Assembly (NCBI GenBank): GCA_025201765.1
Contig: MU623587.1
Span: forward strand, 1-32,473
DNA length: 32,473 nt
Source of the DNA: Daldinia sp. FL1419
Taxonomy: Eukaryota; Ascomycota; Sordariomycetes; Xylariales; Hypoxylaceae
Reading direction: 5' to 3'
This document shows positions 1 to 10,247 of this stretch, one piece after another. Each line of letters begins with the position of its first letter. Position 1 is the first letter of the stretch. The position numbers and the translations under genes are program-made. The notes below the pieces were generated by a model. The model was not told the DNA's origin, ran no database searches, and saw nothing but the letters and a program-made list of their open reading frames with translations.

Positions 1-1413
1 ATTAATAATTTATTAATTATAAAACCTTCCAAAATTAAAATTAATAAAATTAAGGTTAAATTTATTAAAAAATTTAAGATGATTAATTTAAATCTTTATT
101 TATATTATTTAAAAATAGTTATTAAAAAGGATTATTTTAATAAAATTATAAAATTTAATTAAAAAATATATTTAAAAAAAATTATAAAAAATTTTAATTA
201 ATAAGAATTTAACCTTATAATTACTTTAATTAATATATTAAAAATTATAGAATTTTTAAATAATTATATTATATTAATTAAAAATATTAAATAATATATA
301 TAAATTATAAAATATTTAATATATATTATAATAAGTATTAAATTAAATATAATATATATTATTTTATATTTAAGTTGTTATATAAAAAATTTTATTATAG
401 TATATCTAATAACAACAAAGAAGGTTTTTAAATATTTTAAAGGTATTTTAATTTATAAGCTTATATATTAAAGAAATTTGGGCAATTTTATAAAATAAAT
501 AAATATTAATTTCGTAAAATGTATATAATTTAAATAATTAATTTTAAAATATATTTTTAATATTAATAATAGAATTATTAGTTAATTATTGAAAAGATAA
601 TTTATTATAATTATATTAATATGTAAATTTAAATTTAAAAATATAGTAAATGTTATAAAAAAAATTATATAATTGTATTATTTATTAATAGAATTAATGG
701 TAGTATAGGATTAGGTTATTGTTATAATTATTTTTGGGGATAATTAAGAAATACTAATATTAGTTAAGAATCCTTAATTCCACATATACATTAAATATAT
801 TAAAATAAATATATATATTTTTTTAAGAGAAATAATAATTTAGTGAAATTAATTTTATATATATTTTTATTTAATAGTAGATAATTAATAATTTTATTAA
901 ATTGTTATTTAAAGATGTATTTATTAAGTTTAAAAATGTTTTGGGATTCTAATTGTAAAATAAGTGGGAGATTTTGAGAAAAAAATATTTTATAATTAAT
1001 AAAAATTTTAATATAGGGTAATTTCTGATAAGTATAAATTAAAGATTTTAAATTTAAATTAAATTTAATCCTTAAGTATAATTGAAAATACCTTTATATA
1101 TATTATTAAAAATTTTAAAAGATAATATACTTTTTATATTATATAAAAAAAAAAGAGGGAAGAATTTTTTATATATATATGTATATATTAATTAATAAAA
1201 GTTAAAATATAATATAATATAAATATATTATATAATAAAAAATACTTAACCTAAATAATCAAAAAAAGGATCAAAAAACCTACCCTATAAAGGCCTTAAT
1301 AAAGATTTATTTTTATTAATAATATATTTCCAACCTTAAGAAATATAAAGATATAAATAAAGTTAAATTAAAAAGATATTTAGGGCTAATTACGGATATG
1401 GTTTGAGTGGGAG
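1..1413. mobile_element. AT-rich, RIP-like decayed transposon block
   Basis: This stretch is almost entirely A and T, with very few CpA or TpG-balanced words and stops in every frame, so no ORF of useful length survives. That composition is what repeat-induced point mutation leaves in ascomycete repeats. Just before its right edge a purine-rich run (GAGTGGGAG, about 1405-1413) sits directly in front of a TGTTGGAATA sequence. That is the order of a polypurine tract followed by a 3' LTR. I infer that the block is the internal part of a Copia-like element cut by the window start. No gag or pol residues can be read any more, so the element class rests on the LTR alone. Confidence 0.75.
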
Positions 1414-1675
1414 TGTTGGAATATATATGGCTAATATATAAGGATATAATATACCTTATATTTGTAATTTTATATATTGTAGATATACCTATCTATTCTC
1501 TAAAATAGATTTGACAATACAAATAACTTACCTTATATATACATTTTATTTTAATAGAATCTGTTAAGCAGCGGACTAAGAAGCGCGAAAACAACTTCGT
1601 TATTCCGCGAGGAACACCATCTACTAGAACAAGTTCTTTGCTCTAGTTATATGTAGTAAGACTAGAAACCTGACA
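1414..1675 (+). mobile_element. 3' LTR of a Ty1/Copia-like retroelement
   Basis: The segment starts TGTTGGAATA, the same opening as yeast Ty1 LTRs, right after a polypurine-like tract, and ends ACCTGACA, so it has TG...CA termini. Its last part (about 1573-1675) matches 5213-5308 in blocks, including AAGAAGCG, an ATCTACTAG word and the 15-base end ACTAGAAACCTGACA. The matching stops at the same base in both copies, as expected for an element terminus. The first 150 bases are AT-rich and the last 115 are not, so the RIP-like decay fades inside the LTR. The exact left end is less certain than the right end. Confidence 0.55.
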
Positions 1676-2351
1676 GCATCTGACATCTTTCAGATACCTA
1701 ATTTGGGAATTCAAGTAGGTAGCCAGAGACTGTTAATAGAGTTAGTTGTAGAACTTCACCAGACACGTCACTTAGAACAAGAACCATTTTGTGACCATGC
1801 AATTATATTTTATATTCGGGGCTGATGCTGGCGCCAGGCTTATTCTAAGACGTACAGACTTAGATATACCTAGCGTAAAAGGCTATCTCGAGATGTATAC
1901 TTGTCATAGGAATATAAAGCTCCACGACTTCTAAGCCAATCCAATTAGTGAGCTAATCATCTCATTTATAAAATGGTTAATAAAAAATGATAGTAGCAGT
2001 TTATCTCTGTAAACGCCGTATATAGTTAAAGAAGAAAGAGAAACAAGGAAAATTAATTTAAATATTCAATCATAAGATTGGGTACTAACGGATCAAGCAC
2101 CTGGCCTAACGTCACGGTTGCTATGCTTTATTTGTGAGTTACTCTTATCGAAAACTGCTCCGTTTACAGTGTATATTTCTGTCGTTTCCTAACAAGAATA
2201 GATGAAAAGCCACTCCCATCCTGAAGTTTCATTCAGAAAAACTTAGCCATCTAATTCTTCCTTTCATTCCCACCCCTTCAGCTTAGGCGCTTCGATCATA
2301 TCAATTATACCAAACCACCGACGTTTTTTATAGTCCTAGCTCTATATCAAC
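1676..2351. other. Non-coding stretch between LTR and DUF3632 relic
   Basis: I see no ORF, tRNA or clear repeat here. Base composition is back to normal for the island. It presumably holds the old promoter of the broken gene that follows. A pyrimidine-rich patch near 2250-2280 would suit a fungal promoter. Confidence 0.5.
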
Positions 2352-3307
2352 ATGTCGGTAACTAAGACGGTAGACCTTCGTCGCTTGAAAGAAGAAAAGC
2401 ATTTCATAAACGAAGTCGGCTACCCTATGGTCGATTTTTAGTTTCCGCGCTGGGACTCCCTTCTCCCACCAGCCTAGAAGAGAGGATTAGCCGGGGCTTG
2501 GACCAGGTGATTTCGAGTGGGCAGTCTCTGATGCCTTTCTCGACATAGCGAGCCAAGTCCCGCCTCTTAGCCCAGAGCAAGACATCCTCGTCAAGTCTGT
2601 AGTCTTGTTGGTTACTTTTAGTACCTAGGCGAGATGAGGTAAGATTGGCATATGATCTATGTGTATACCTAAACTGTCAAGCTAACTCAATCCAACCCGA
2701 GTACCAAATGTGGAAATATTTCGAGGAATTCTCTATCCTGGTGAGGGAGAGGTGGAATCTCAGTAAGTGCCTGTAAACCATTTCCTTTTCTCCCCTTTTT
2801 TTCTTTCCCACATAATTTGAATCCTTTCTTAACTCTAATGATAGGACCGGATGATCCGAAAGAATTAGCTATTAAGCGGGGGAAAACAGATCACCATCTC
2901 ACAGGATCAGAACGACTAATCCTCAACTCGTTCACGGCCAGACTCGACGACCAACAGCGAGGCTGGGGTTATTTGCTGTCTGGGAAATTCGATCATATCC
3001 GGAGACCCCTCTATTCCCGTATGGGAAGAGAGCGACACCAGATACCAAAGTACGAGTAATGGTCAAGTGGATCCTACGGAGTTCTTATAACCTTCTAATC
3101 TACTCTCTGGAGCGTGACCTCCAAGAAAGGAATGGGGCATTTTGGTGCGGACCGTTGTATTCTGGTACAGAGGGTTTCAGCCTAGATCGATGGGCGTTTT
3201 GGTTGCTTCGGTTCTCAGAAGTAACATCTGAGGTCAGTGAGGACCTACATTCCACCATCGACGAGGCGATAGAAAGTGTGACACGCACCGAGAAGACACT
3301 TGGATAA
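2352..3307 (+). pseudogene. Broken DUF3632-like gene
   Basis: Coding similarity is spread over three reading frames with stops. An ATG at 2352 opens about 29 codons ending in TAG. A second frame (2497-2610) reads GDFEWAVSDAFLDIASQVPP then SPEQDILVKSV. A third (about 2702-2762) reads MWKYFEEFSILVRERWNL. After an intact-looking intron (2763-2844, GTAAGT...ATAG), frame 0 reads SERLILNSFTARL. From about 3047 another frame reads VKWILRSSYNLL and GFSLDRWAFWLLRF. The order VREaWN, then LNxFxAR, then G-FSLeRWxFWxxRF is what I recall for fungal DUF3632 proteins, whose function is unknown. A second intron is likely at 2639-2701. At least two frameshifts and several stops make a working product very unlikely. 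The family call is from memory. Confidence 0.6.
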
Positions 3308-4185
3308 CGTCTGGATTCTAGCTATCAGGCTAAAGGGGTACCCACGTCGAAAATCATAACAGAGGTGTCACGTAGTATATAAGTCGTGATTGTTAGTTTG
3401 CAATTAGGTACGACGTTTTTTTGCGACAAGAGGCTAATATAGAGGTCAAGGCGGAAGACAGCGGAGGACAAGACAGAAACTAAGGTGAAGCTCGAAGCGG
3501 AAAATGAGGCTAGTTCTGATGATCGTTCTATATCCTCTAAGGATGAGCTTAATCAGAAGGTCGCAGACAATAATACTACGGGCGATAATTCTCTTTGGTA
3601 CAATAGTATTGCAGGAGACGAAAGCTGGGTAAAGTTACTTAACGGAGAAGAGGAATTGGATGCGAAGACTAGGATGGAGACCGAGGAATTTAAGGAGATG
3701 ACTGGCCCGACGATAGTATCATCCTATGATAACTACCTAGGTAGCAAGTTCTGTTTTGCTAGTTCCAGTTGGTTGGTTGAATAGGCAGTCGTGGTTGCCT
3801 AATAACTGCCATATATGCTATGGATTAGATCGTAGAGTCTAGGTATAAGGGGTGGTAGCGAGTTTAATTCTTTTGCTTCATTGGATGTTTAAATGGAGTC
3901 ATTCCGTACCCATGTCCGACGATCAAGTAACGTAAAGATCGTGTTAGGTATAGGGTCTTGAGCGGGTCTCAAAGTTAATTCTAGGATTTATAATTTAAAC
4001 TACAATAATCCTCACCATTTCAATAAGTATTCATCTTCCTATATCGTCTCCAAGTCCATCGATAAAAACCTACCTATCATGGTTCTTACATCCTTTTACG
4101 ATTAAGGCCACCATAAAGAGCTCAAATACATCAACGGAAAGGCCACACTATTATCCTCGGAGAGATAGACATAGATAAAAAAAGG
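3308..4185. other. Gene-free stretch with one weak ORF
   Basis: A 99-codon open frame at 3485-3784 is rich in Glu, Asp, Ser and Asn but begins at GTG, has no early in-frame ATG, shows no motif and resembles no family I know. I treat it as chance or relic coding sequence. It contains an exact TACCTAGGTA palindrome at 3734-3743. The remainder shows nothing recognisable. Confidence 0.4.
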
Positions 4186-5004
4186 ATGCAACCTTCCGAA
4201 GAAGAGATACTCGCAGCTCTGGCACATTATCGCGCTTGCGTGTTGCAGCGTAACCACGCCGTCTTCCAGCGCTTCATAGAATACGTCGAGGCATCCGCGC
4301 TCGCGGCGGAAGAAGTTTCCGTAAGCCCCAGTTCCATCGCCAAGGCAAGCCAGCGGTTCTTCCATCGACTATTCTACATCTCGCGCCCGGAGAACCTAGA
4401 CCCGTCGCTGCAGATCGACGTGCCCGCCGACGTGATGACCAAGTGGGACGCGCTGGCGCGGGCTTTCACCCTCGACGGCGCGTACGTCGGATCCGACGAG
4501 AAGCGGAGGGAGGTGTATCGCGAGCAGTATAAGAATGGCATAGAGACGGAGTTGCGGAATATCGATCCCGAACTCGGGTTCCCGGCTGACTTTGAGGTGC
4601 TCATGGGCCAGGTCGATAGTCTCGAGGGGCACGGGTGGCCGCAGTATCGCGAGGAGGGCCAGCAGGTGCGGTATTGGGACGGGCTGGGCGAGGACGAGGG
4701 CGAAGCGGGCGATCGCGTGTTTGATGCGGAGGGAGATTTGGGCGTGATTATTGCAGAGGAGGGCTGGGAGGTGAAGGCTGGGTGGGAGTGTGGTATTGGG
4801 CCCGAGACGAGATGCTTTATTGTTTACTGCCGAGAGGAAGAGGCCGGCAAGGAGTGGGGTTGGCGATACGGAGCTGACCAGGGCCAGTACGGGGTGGAAG
4901 TACTCGACAATGTGGTAGAGCTGCTGAAATGGTACGAGGAGCTGTATGTGCCGCCTTTGGACTATCAACTTGACTCTTTTATGGTTGATATTTTTACATG
5001 TTAG
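4186..5004 (+). CDS. Hypothetical protein, possibly SMI1/KNR4 (SUKH)-like
   Basis: This is an uninterrupted 272-residue reading frame from ATG to TAG with no intron. It is clearly more GC-rich than the DNA around it, which supports real coding. The protein is acidic and rich in Trp and Tyr. The first 65 residues look helical. Around residues 127-145 it reads LGFPADFEVLMGQVDSLEG, which resembles the 'P-x-D-x-x-x-L-L-x-x-x-x-G' opening of SMI1/KNR4 domains. The end (about 200-255) has GWECGIG, CFIVYCRE, EWGWRYG and a closing LLKWYEELY helix, also in the style of SUKH folds. I am not sure of this family: it may simply be a fungal orphan. There is no signal peptide or membrane segment. It lies between a dead DUF3632-like gene and a retroelement relic yet is itself undamaged. 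Confidence 0.75.
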   Translation: MQPSEEEILAALAHYRACVLQRNHAVFQRFIEYVEASALAAEEVSVSPSSIAKASQRFFHRLFYISRPENLDPSLQIDVPADVMTKWDALARAFTLDGAYVGSDEKRREVYREQYKNGIETELRNIDPELGFPADFEVLMGQVDSLEGHGWPQYREEGQQVRYWDGLGEDEGEAGDRVFDAEGDLGVIIAEEGWEVKAGWECGIGPETRCFIVYCREEEAGKEWGWRYGADQGQYGVEVLDNVVELLKWYEELYVPPLDYQLDSFMVDIFTC

Positions 5005-5121
5005 TGTCTGATTGATGCAGTGCCTAAGAGATGGGAGTATATGGGGGTAGAGATGACTATAGCGATAATTAAAAACTAGAGACTATTACTTGTACGGTCT
5101 CATCGCAAAGTAGGTGATAAA

Positions 5122-5308
5122 TGCTTGGATACTACTATGGACTATTACAATAGGATTCCAATAGGTTCGTTTTAGTCATATTATATACCATCTAAAATTA
5201 TCAAGAGACAGACCAAGAAGCGATGAACACTATCTACTAGGGCTATACAACTCCTACATATGGAATAAGTCCTTTGTTCTATGCGTAGTACGAACTAGAA
5301 ACCTGACA
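5122..5308 (+). mobile_element. Diverged solo-LTR-like relic
   Basis: The segment opens TGCTTGGATACTACTATGG, which aligns with the start of the LTR at 1414 (TTGGAATATATATGG, then a shared AAGGAT/TAGGAT word). It ends ACTAGAAACCTGACA, identical to the last 15 bases of that LTR. Between them the two copies share AAGAAGCG, GAACAC plus ATCTACTAG, and an AAGTCCTTTG/AAGTTCTTTG block, with indels making this copy about 75 bases shorter. There is no internal element sequence on either side, so it is probably a solo LTR. I could not see a clean 5-base target duplication: ATAAA lies before it and AAAAT after it. It ends about 30 bases past the stop codon of the P450 gene. Confidence 0.5.
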
Positions 5309-5336
5309 AAAATATCCCCGTACGAGCCTCATCGCA

Positions 5337-7222
5337 TCATGTCCTGGACTTGACCCTCACAGGAAGGCCGTCTTTAGGATGGGCCGTAGAAATGACTTCC
5401 GGGTTCGTGATCTGGTACGCCTTCACGCCCATCCACTCCGGCGCATCCGGCGGGTATGCTTCTTCGACCTCGAACTCGCGCACTGTTAGGGCGAGGATCA
5501 GCCGCACCTCTACAAAAACTAATTCTTGGCCGATACAATTCCTCGGCCCCATCTCGAATGGTCGCCATACGTTTTTAACCGGGTGCAAGGAATCGCTTTC
5601 GTCGCGCGTCATGAATCGCTCTGGAATGAAGGAGTCTGCGTCAGGCCAGTATTCTGGGTCGCGGAGGACTGTTGCGGCGGAGGAGTGCATCATGAACCCG
5701 TACGTTGGATACCGGACACCGGTTTCTGGGTGCGTGAGGAAGTGTCCAGGTGATGATTGGCGAATGCTGCCGCCGACGGGCGGGAAGAGACGGAGTGTCT
5801 CCTTAAGGACGGCTATTGTGTATAGTAACTTATTGAGCAACGTAGGATCGGCCCTAATCAAGCCTGCAGCGGCGCTTGGGTCGGTGCCCAATACTTCGTC
5901 GTGCTCAGCACATATTTTGGCCGCTTTGTCTGGGTGCTTGCTGAGCATGTAGTAAATATACGCAAGAACTGTGGCAGTAGTATCATGCCCGGCAAACATG
6001 AAGATTTTGATATGCTTGACAGCTCGCTCAACGAATTCGGACGGGATGTTTCCTCTTGCCGTGTAGTCTTGTACCTCGTTGATGTACTCTTTCAGAGCGA
6101 GCGCAACAATAGTTTTGGGCCCTTCGATTTTCTCGTAATTTTGAGCTGTGTTAAGGATATAAGGGGCTAGCTCGTTGCGGATTATACGATTGTATATCCA
6201 GTTTTTTAATGGGCGCAGTGGATTCAGCTGCTTGGGGAGGTCAAGCCCGAAGTAGATCAGGCTTACCTGGGATTTCATTGTTTCCATTAAGCGATTTGGC
6301 TTGGACTGGGTCTGCAGCCGTGTTCCACTATTGCTAGATTAGGTGTTGAATGTCGGATATAAGATTATTCAAACTTACAGTACAGCGCGGCCAACTATGT
6401 CGACAGTTATATTAGTTGTGTAGTCTTCTAACTTAACAACTTCCCCGGCAGCAGCCAATTTTCTAAGCTGTTCTCGAAAGATCAGTACTTCCTCTACCAT
6501 ATCTGGAACGAGAGACAGGAGATTCTTTGCAGAGAAACCGGGATTAAATAGGCTTCGGGCCTTCTTCCACTCCGGGCCGTCCAGGTTCACCAAGTCTTGC
6601 CCTCCGGTAAAGCCCTTGAATTCAACTTGGGGCATGGCCCAGAATTTAGGCAGACTATTCTCCTGGATGAATTGTGCCATCATATTGGGATTATAGACCG
6701 CAAGCATCGGGTAGCCAATGGGCCATACGTCCATATAAACAATACCCTGGTTCGCAATCTCGGGATATTCTTGCTTGATAAAGTGGAACATCCAGTGACC
6801 GTGGCCATCTCGTGGAATTTTACTATTAGTGTTTGGTTACTTATAGTCTTACGTTGTTGTCAGGTTAGAGGGTTTGGCATTAGGTATAAAACTTTTGGTG
6901 CATACTGTTTGATGCTAATCTTAGCGATTGTTATAACATGGCCGAAAAGAAATGAATGGGGCATAATTGGCTATAGAAAGGTAGTCAGTGATATAAGACA
7001 CTATGTGCGAGCTTGATTGGTATAGTTTCTATATTGCGTCCAGTTTTGACATGGTAAGAGGTTATAGTAAAAGACTTTTGGGAACTCCCACGATTAATAT
7101 ATTAGACTACTTACAATTCCATGTTCCTTTTGAACTCGCCGAAACATCATCCGAGCTTGATACAAGCAGAAAAAGAAGTATAGCAGGCTAGCTAGGGCCA
7201 AGTATCCGACGCCCCTTATCAT
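5337..7222 (-). CDS. Cytochrome P450 monooxygenase (first intron out of phase)
   Basis: A haem-thiolate monooxygenase of about 516 residues, probably anchored in the ER membrane. On the minus strand, exon 1 (7222-7115) encodes a 36-residue hydrophobic N-terminus (LALASLLYFFFCLY) ending RRVQKEHGI. Exon 2 (about 6822-6379) starts IPRDGHGHWMFHFIKQ. Exon 3 (6333-5337) follows a 45-bp intron (GTAAGT...TCTAG). Exon 3 holds all diagnostic motifs: I-helix AGHDTT, K-helix ETLR, PERF, and the haem loop FEMGPRNCIG with its Cys ligand. Odd point: exon 1 ends in phase 0 at a perfect GTAAGT, but the only nearby acceptor (TAATAG, 6823-6824) leaves exon 2 one base out, giving a stop. Either a micro-exon lies in the 290-bp gap or an indel has inactivated the gene. 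It resembles fungal secondary-metabolism P450s such as the StcS type. The subfamily cannot be fixed by eye. Confidence 0.85.
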
Positions 7223-8806
7223 GAACGATGGGTTGGGGAGGCCTTCCGGCCCCAGAAGTTGTGGCATGTCGTCTTCGAGTTAACGAGCGAGCAATTGAAG
7301 GACCTAATGACGAAGAAAGTCTAGAGCTGAAGCCTTGAGACCTATGAGGTGGTCAGCTTCGACTATAAATAAGCTCTTATTGTATTGACCTAAACCAGCT
7401 TTGGCGGAGAAGTTGGGTTTTATTAACAAGTTTCTGTAATTCCTAGCTCGCTTCTCGCTATTGGTTTGGCCAAGTTTAGTGGGGCGAAGGAATCGCTCGT
7501 CTTCGGTTACAAAAAGATTAACCGTCGGGGTTCTATCGTATAACTACCTAGTATTATATGTACCTAGGTACCTACCTATAACTATTCATTGTGGTAAATC
7601 CTCGTCCTCTTCCCAGCGGCGTATCCATCAGCATACTTCACCTTGGGTTGTTGGTCGAGACTTCGATCGCGTACCCACGTATGATGGATCAATGTGCGAC
7701 GGCCACTTTGTTGCACCGAAGAATACTAATTTCCGGATTTCCATATAACTATGTCTTCATCGAAATATATACACTCGGGTATGTGTTGCCTTTAGCTGGA
7801 AAGAGAAACGTGAGGTCGGCTTTTCCGATAGAGAATATAAGTTGTGCATAGGTTGGTCTGGACGTCCAGTAATTAAACTAATATCTTTTCTACCTGAAAA
7901 CTTGTGACTCCCTTGCGCAATCGTTCAAGTCTGTTCGCAACATCGATGATTTTTTTGTGATTAAATAAAATTACTGCCAAGTGGAATATACTATATTTGC
8001 TTATGCGTTTCAACGGCCATGGCTAAAAGATATGTAACTCGGATGAATTGATGGCAAGTTTAATAATTGCAGGCAATTCTGGAAGAAGTTGCTGAGATAA
8101 TAAAAAAAGGTAGTTGACCTAGTAAAGATCGTAAATTCAATATAGTTCCACTTGGTGAACGCATATTTCAGGATACTTATATCTCGATTTGATGACAGGG
8201 GTAATGTTTAATCGTACCCCTGATGGCTTCCGCTTAGGAACGCGTAATCTTCGCCCAGCAGGACGTTTGTCATTAACGTATGTAGTACATGTACCTGGTA
8301 CGTGCACTGGGTCCGGCTGTTGTACAATGCCAGGTTTTCTTAGTGCTCTTTAGTGGGGACACAGCTGCATTATTTATCGCTTGGTTGGTCAACTTCAGCA
8401 TTTCGTTCCGCAATAGCGTTCATCATTTCCCGTCTTGATGAGATCAATCCTAGAATTAGTTTAACCCGGACGTCACTAAACCTTCTAAGCCCCCGCGTGT
8501 ATCGAGAGTTCAGTACCTCCCAGGGCTCTTTACTTCTCGTCTTCAAGTTTCTAAAAAAGTTCTCAGTTCTCATTTTCTTTTTTCTCGTATTGGGGTCGGC
8601 ATTGGAATCTACTTATGCCCCCTTTTTCTTACCATTCTCCTTCTTCTTTCTATCTAACTTTGATCCGTCTACGAGAACATTTACAATCGTTTTGAGGTTT
8701 CGCTTTCAATACGCATGTTCCCAGTCTAATCAACCGGCATCGTTTGGCTGCTGGTTTTGGTCGCACGGACATAAATCGACAACAGCAACCAACACCGGCC
8801 ATCGCG
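7223..8806. other. Divergent intergenic region, P450 / glycosyltransferase
   Basis: These 1.6 kb separate two divergently transcribed genes and should hold both promoters. Frames of 60-185 codons occur (for example 8353-8910) but begin at non-ATG codons, show low-complexity Phe/Ser content and match no family, so I do not call them. Pyrimidine-rich tracts at about 8560-8650 suit a fungal promoter for the gene at 8807. A TACCTAGGTA palindrome followed by CCTACCTA lies at 7561-7578. Confidence 0.5.
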
Positions 8807-10247
8807 ATGGGGATCGCCGAACGAAGATCGATCCGCTCTTGCATTACACGCATGTCTCGCCCGCAAAAAATTGGCCTGGGTATTTTGGCCTTTTTATTCA
8901 TTCTTTATAGTTTAACGCCATACGACAGCCGCCCAAGGTCATTCTTCCGATTCCAGCACAATGTCATGCAAGATTATTACCAGAACGCCCTCCCGAGTGA
9001 TTCCTGGCTGTTCAAACCACAGCCTTACCCCATCGACCCTAGTAATGATATCGGCATAGTCATCAAGACTGGATTTGGAACGAAGAAACGAATACCGGCG
9101 GCGCTGCAAGCGCTAAGTAGTGAGAATTTAAATGCGGATACTATCGTCGTTCAAGATTTTCCGCTATTTCCGGACCAGAAGAATTATACGCTGGCTAATG
9201 GGAAAGAAGTACCCATTATTGACATTATTGGGTGGAACTTGGAACGGGGTTCTCTAAATGGTCAAGAGCAGCAAGAGCGCGTGATGAAATATGCCACTCT
9301 TGCCGAAGCTGTTGATGGCGAAGAGTGGATGTTGGCTGATACGTTAGGCAAGGATATGGGATGGGAACTGGATGCGATGAAGGTTCGCCAAACCACCTCC
9401 CAGTCGAATCAAAGCCTACTGACAACCAGTTTAGTTTCTCCCCAGCCTCGAATATATCTGGCACACCATGCCGAAAAAGAAGTGGTATATATTGTTGGAC
9501 GACGACACCTACATCATCAAATCATCGTTGGCTTTACTCCTAGGGCATTTGAATTATGGCCAGCCGCAGTTTATCGGAAACCCCGTGGGTGATTATAAGG
9601 GCCGTTTCCCACATGGTGGGTCCTCCGTGGTCATGTCCGGTGCTGCCTTGAGCAAACTATACGATCAACATCCAGAAGTTGTTGCCGAGGGTCATCAAGA
9701 ATCGGCCACGGCGATCTGGGGCGATAAACTGCTGTCGACGACGTTCATGAAAATCGGTATCTACCTCGACGAGACATACCGACGCCTATTTAATGGCGAA
9801 CCCCCCTGGATGACGCGGATGTGGATCGACAGATTTTGCCTGCCCTTAGTATCATTCCACGGTCTCGGAAACGGCGATGCTATGCTGCACGTAGGCGATA
9901 CCTTTAAGAACATGACGGAACCCGTATTTTGGAGACAGCTAGGGAAGATTTATGGTGCTCCAAACTTCGCTTCTTTTGTTGCCGAACCAATTCGGACCAA
10001 CGTAGACTACGTTGGGAGACTAGACGAGTATAGTAAAACCATAGATAAGGTTGCAGAAGTCGACGCTTGCGTCAAAGCCTGCAGTGATCATTCAAGTGAA
10101 TGTTTAGCTTGGACCTTCGACCCAGGACGTCAGCTATGCCACATTGCGCGATGGGCAATCCTCGGAGACGTTGCCGAGGGTCGATTTTCTGGTATAAATG
10201 GGCAGCTAGCTCAGAAGCTAGAAGAATCGTGTCACGGTCCGAAGTGA
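8807..10247 (+). CDS. Fringe-like (GT31/DUF604-type) glycosyltransferase with PAN-like tail
   Basis: A type II membrane glycosyltransferase, predicted to act in the Golgi lumen and transfer a sugar from a nucleotide donor; donor and acceptor are unknown. The first ATG in frame is 8807. One 52-bp intron (9383-9434, branch CTGAC, acceptor TTTAG) joins DAMK to FLPSLEYIWHTMPKKKWY, giving 462 residues. A short basic tail is followed by a membrane span at residues 22-36. The catalytic core has the acidic metal-binding triad LLDDDTYI at 214-216, the GGSSVVMSGAALSKL motif near 255, and WGDK at 287. The last 60 residues contain four Cys (404, 408, 415, 427) in a VDACVKACSDHSSECLAWTF context, resembling a PAN/apple domain, which usually binds protein or carbohydrate. 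The intron placement restores the family sequence exactly, so I trust the model. No broken residues were seen. Confidence 0.88.

Noticed and set aside
3485..3784. A 99-codon acidic ORF
   Set aside because: It begins at GTG, has no good ATG, shows no motif and lies among relic DNA.
4396..4968. A 190-codon minus-strand ORF opposite the hypothetical gene
   Set aside because: It is an antisense shadow of the GC-rich plus-strand gene; the plus-strand protein has the better composition.
5350..5952. A 200-codon plus-strand ORF
   Set aside because: It is antisense to the P450 exon that carries all haem and K-helix motifs.
6855..6866. TGTCAGGTT at 6858 and 14839 as reverse-strand LTR ends
   Set aside because: Only nine bases match the LTR end and the following sequence is unrelated.
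8353..8910. A 185-codon ORF upstream of the glycosyltransferase
   Set aside because: It has a non-ATG start and low-complexity Phe/Ser content, and it overlaps the leader and first exon of the real gene in another frame.
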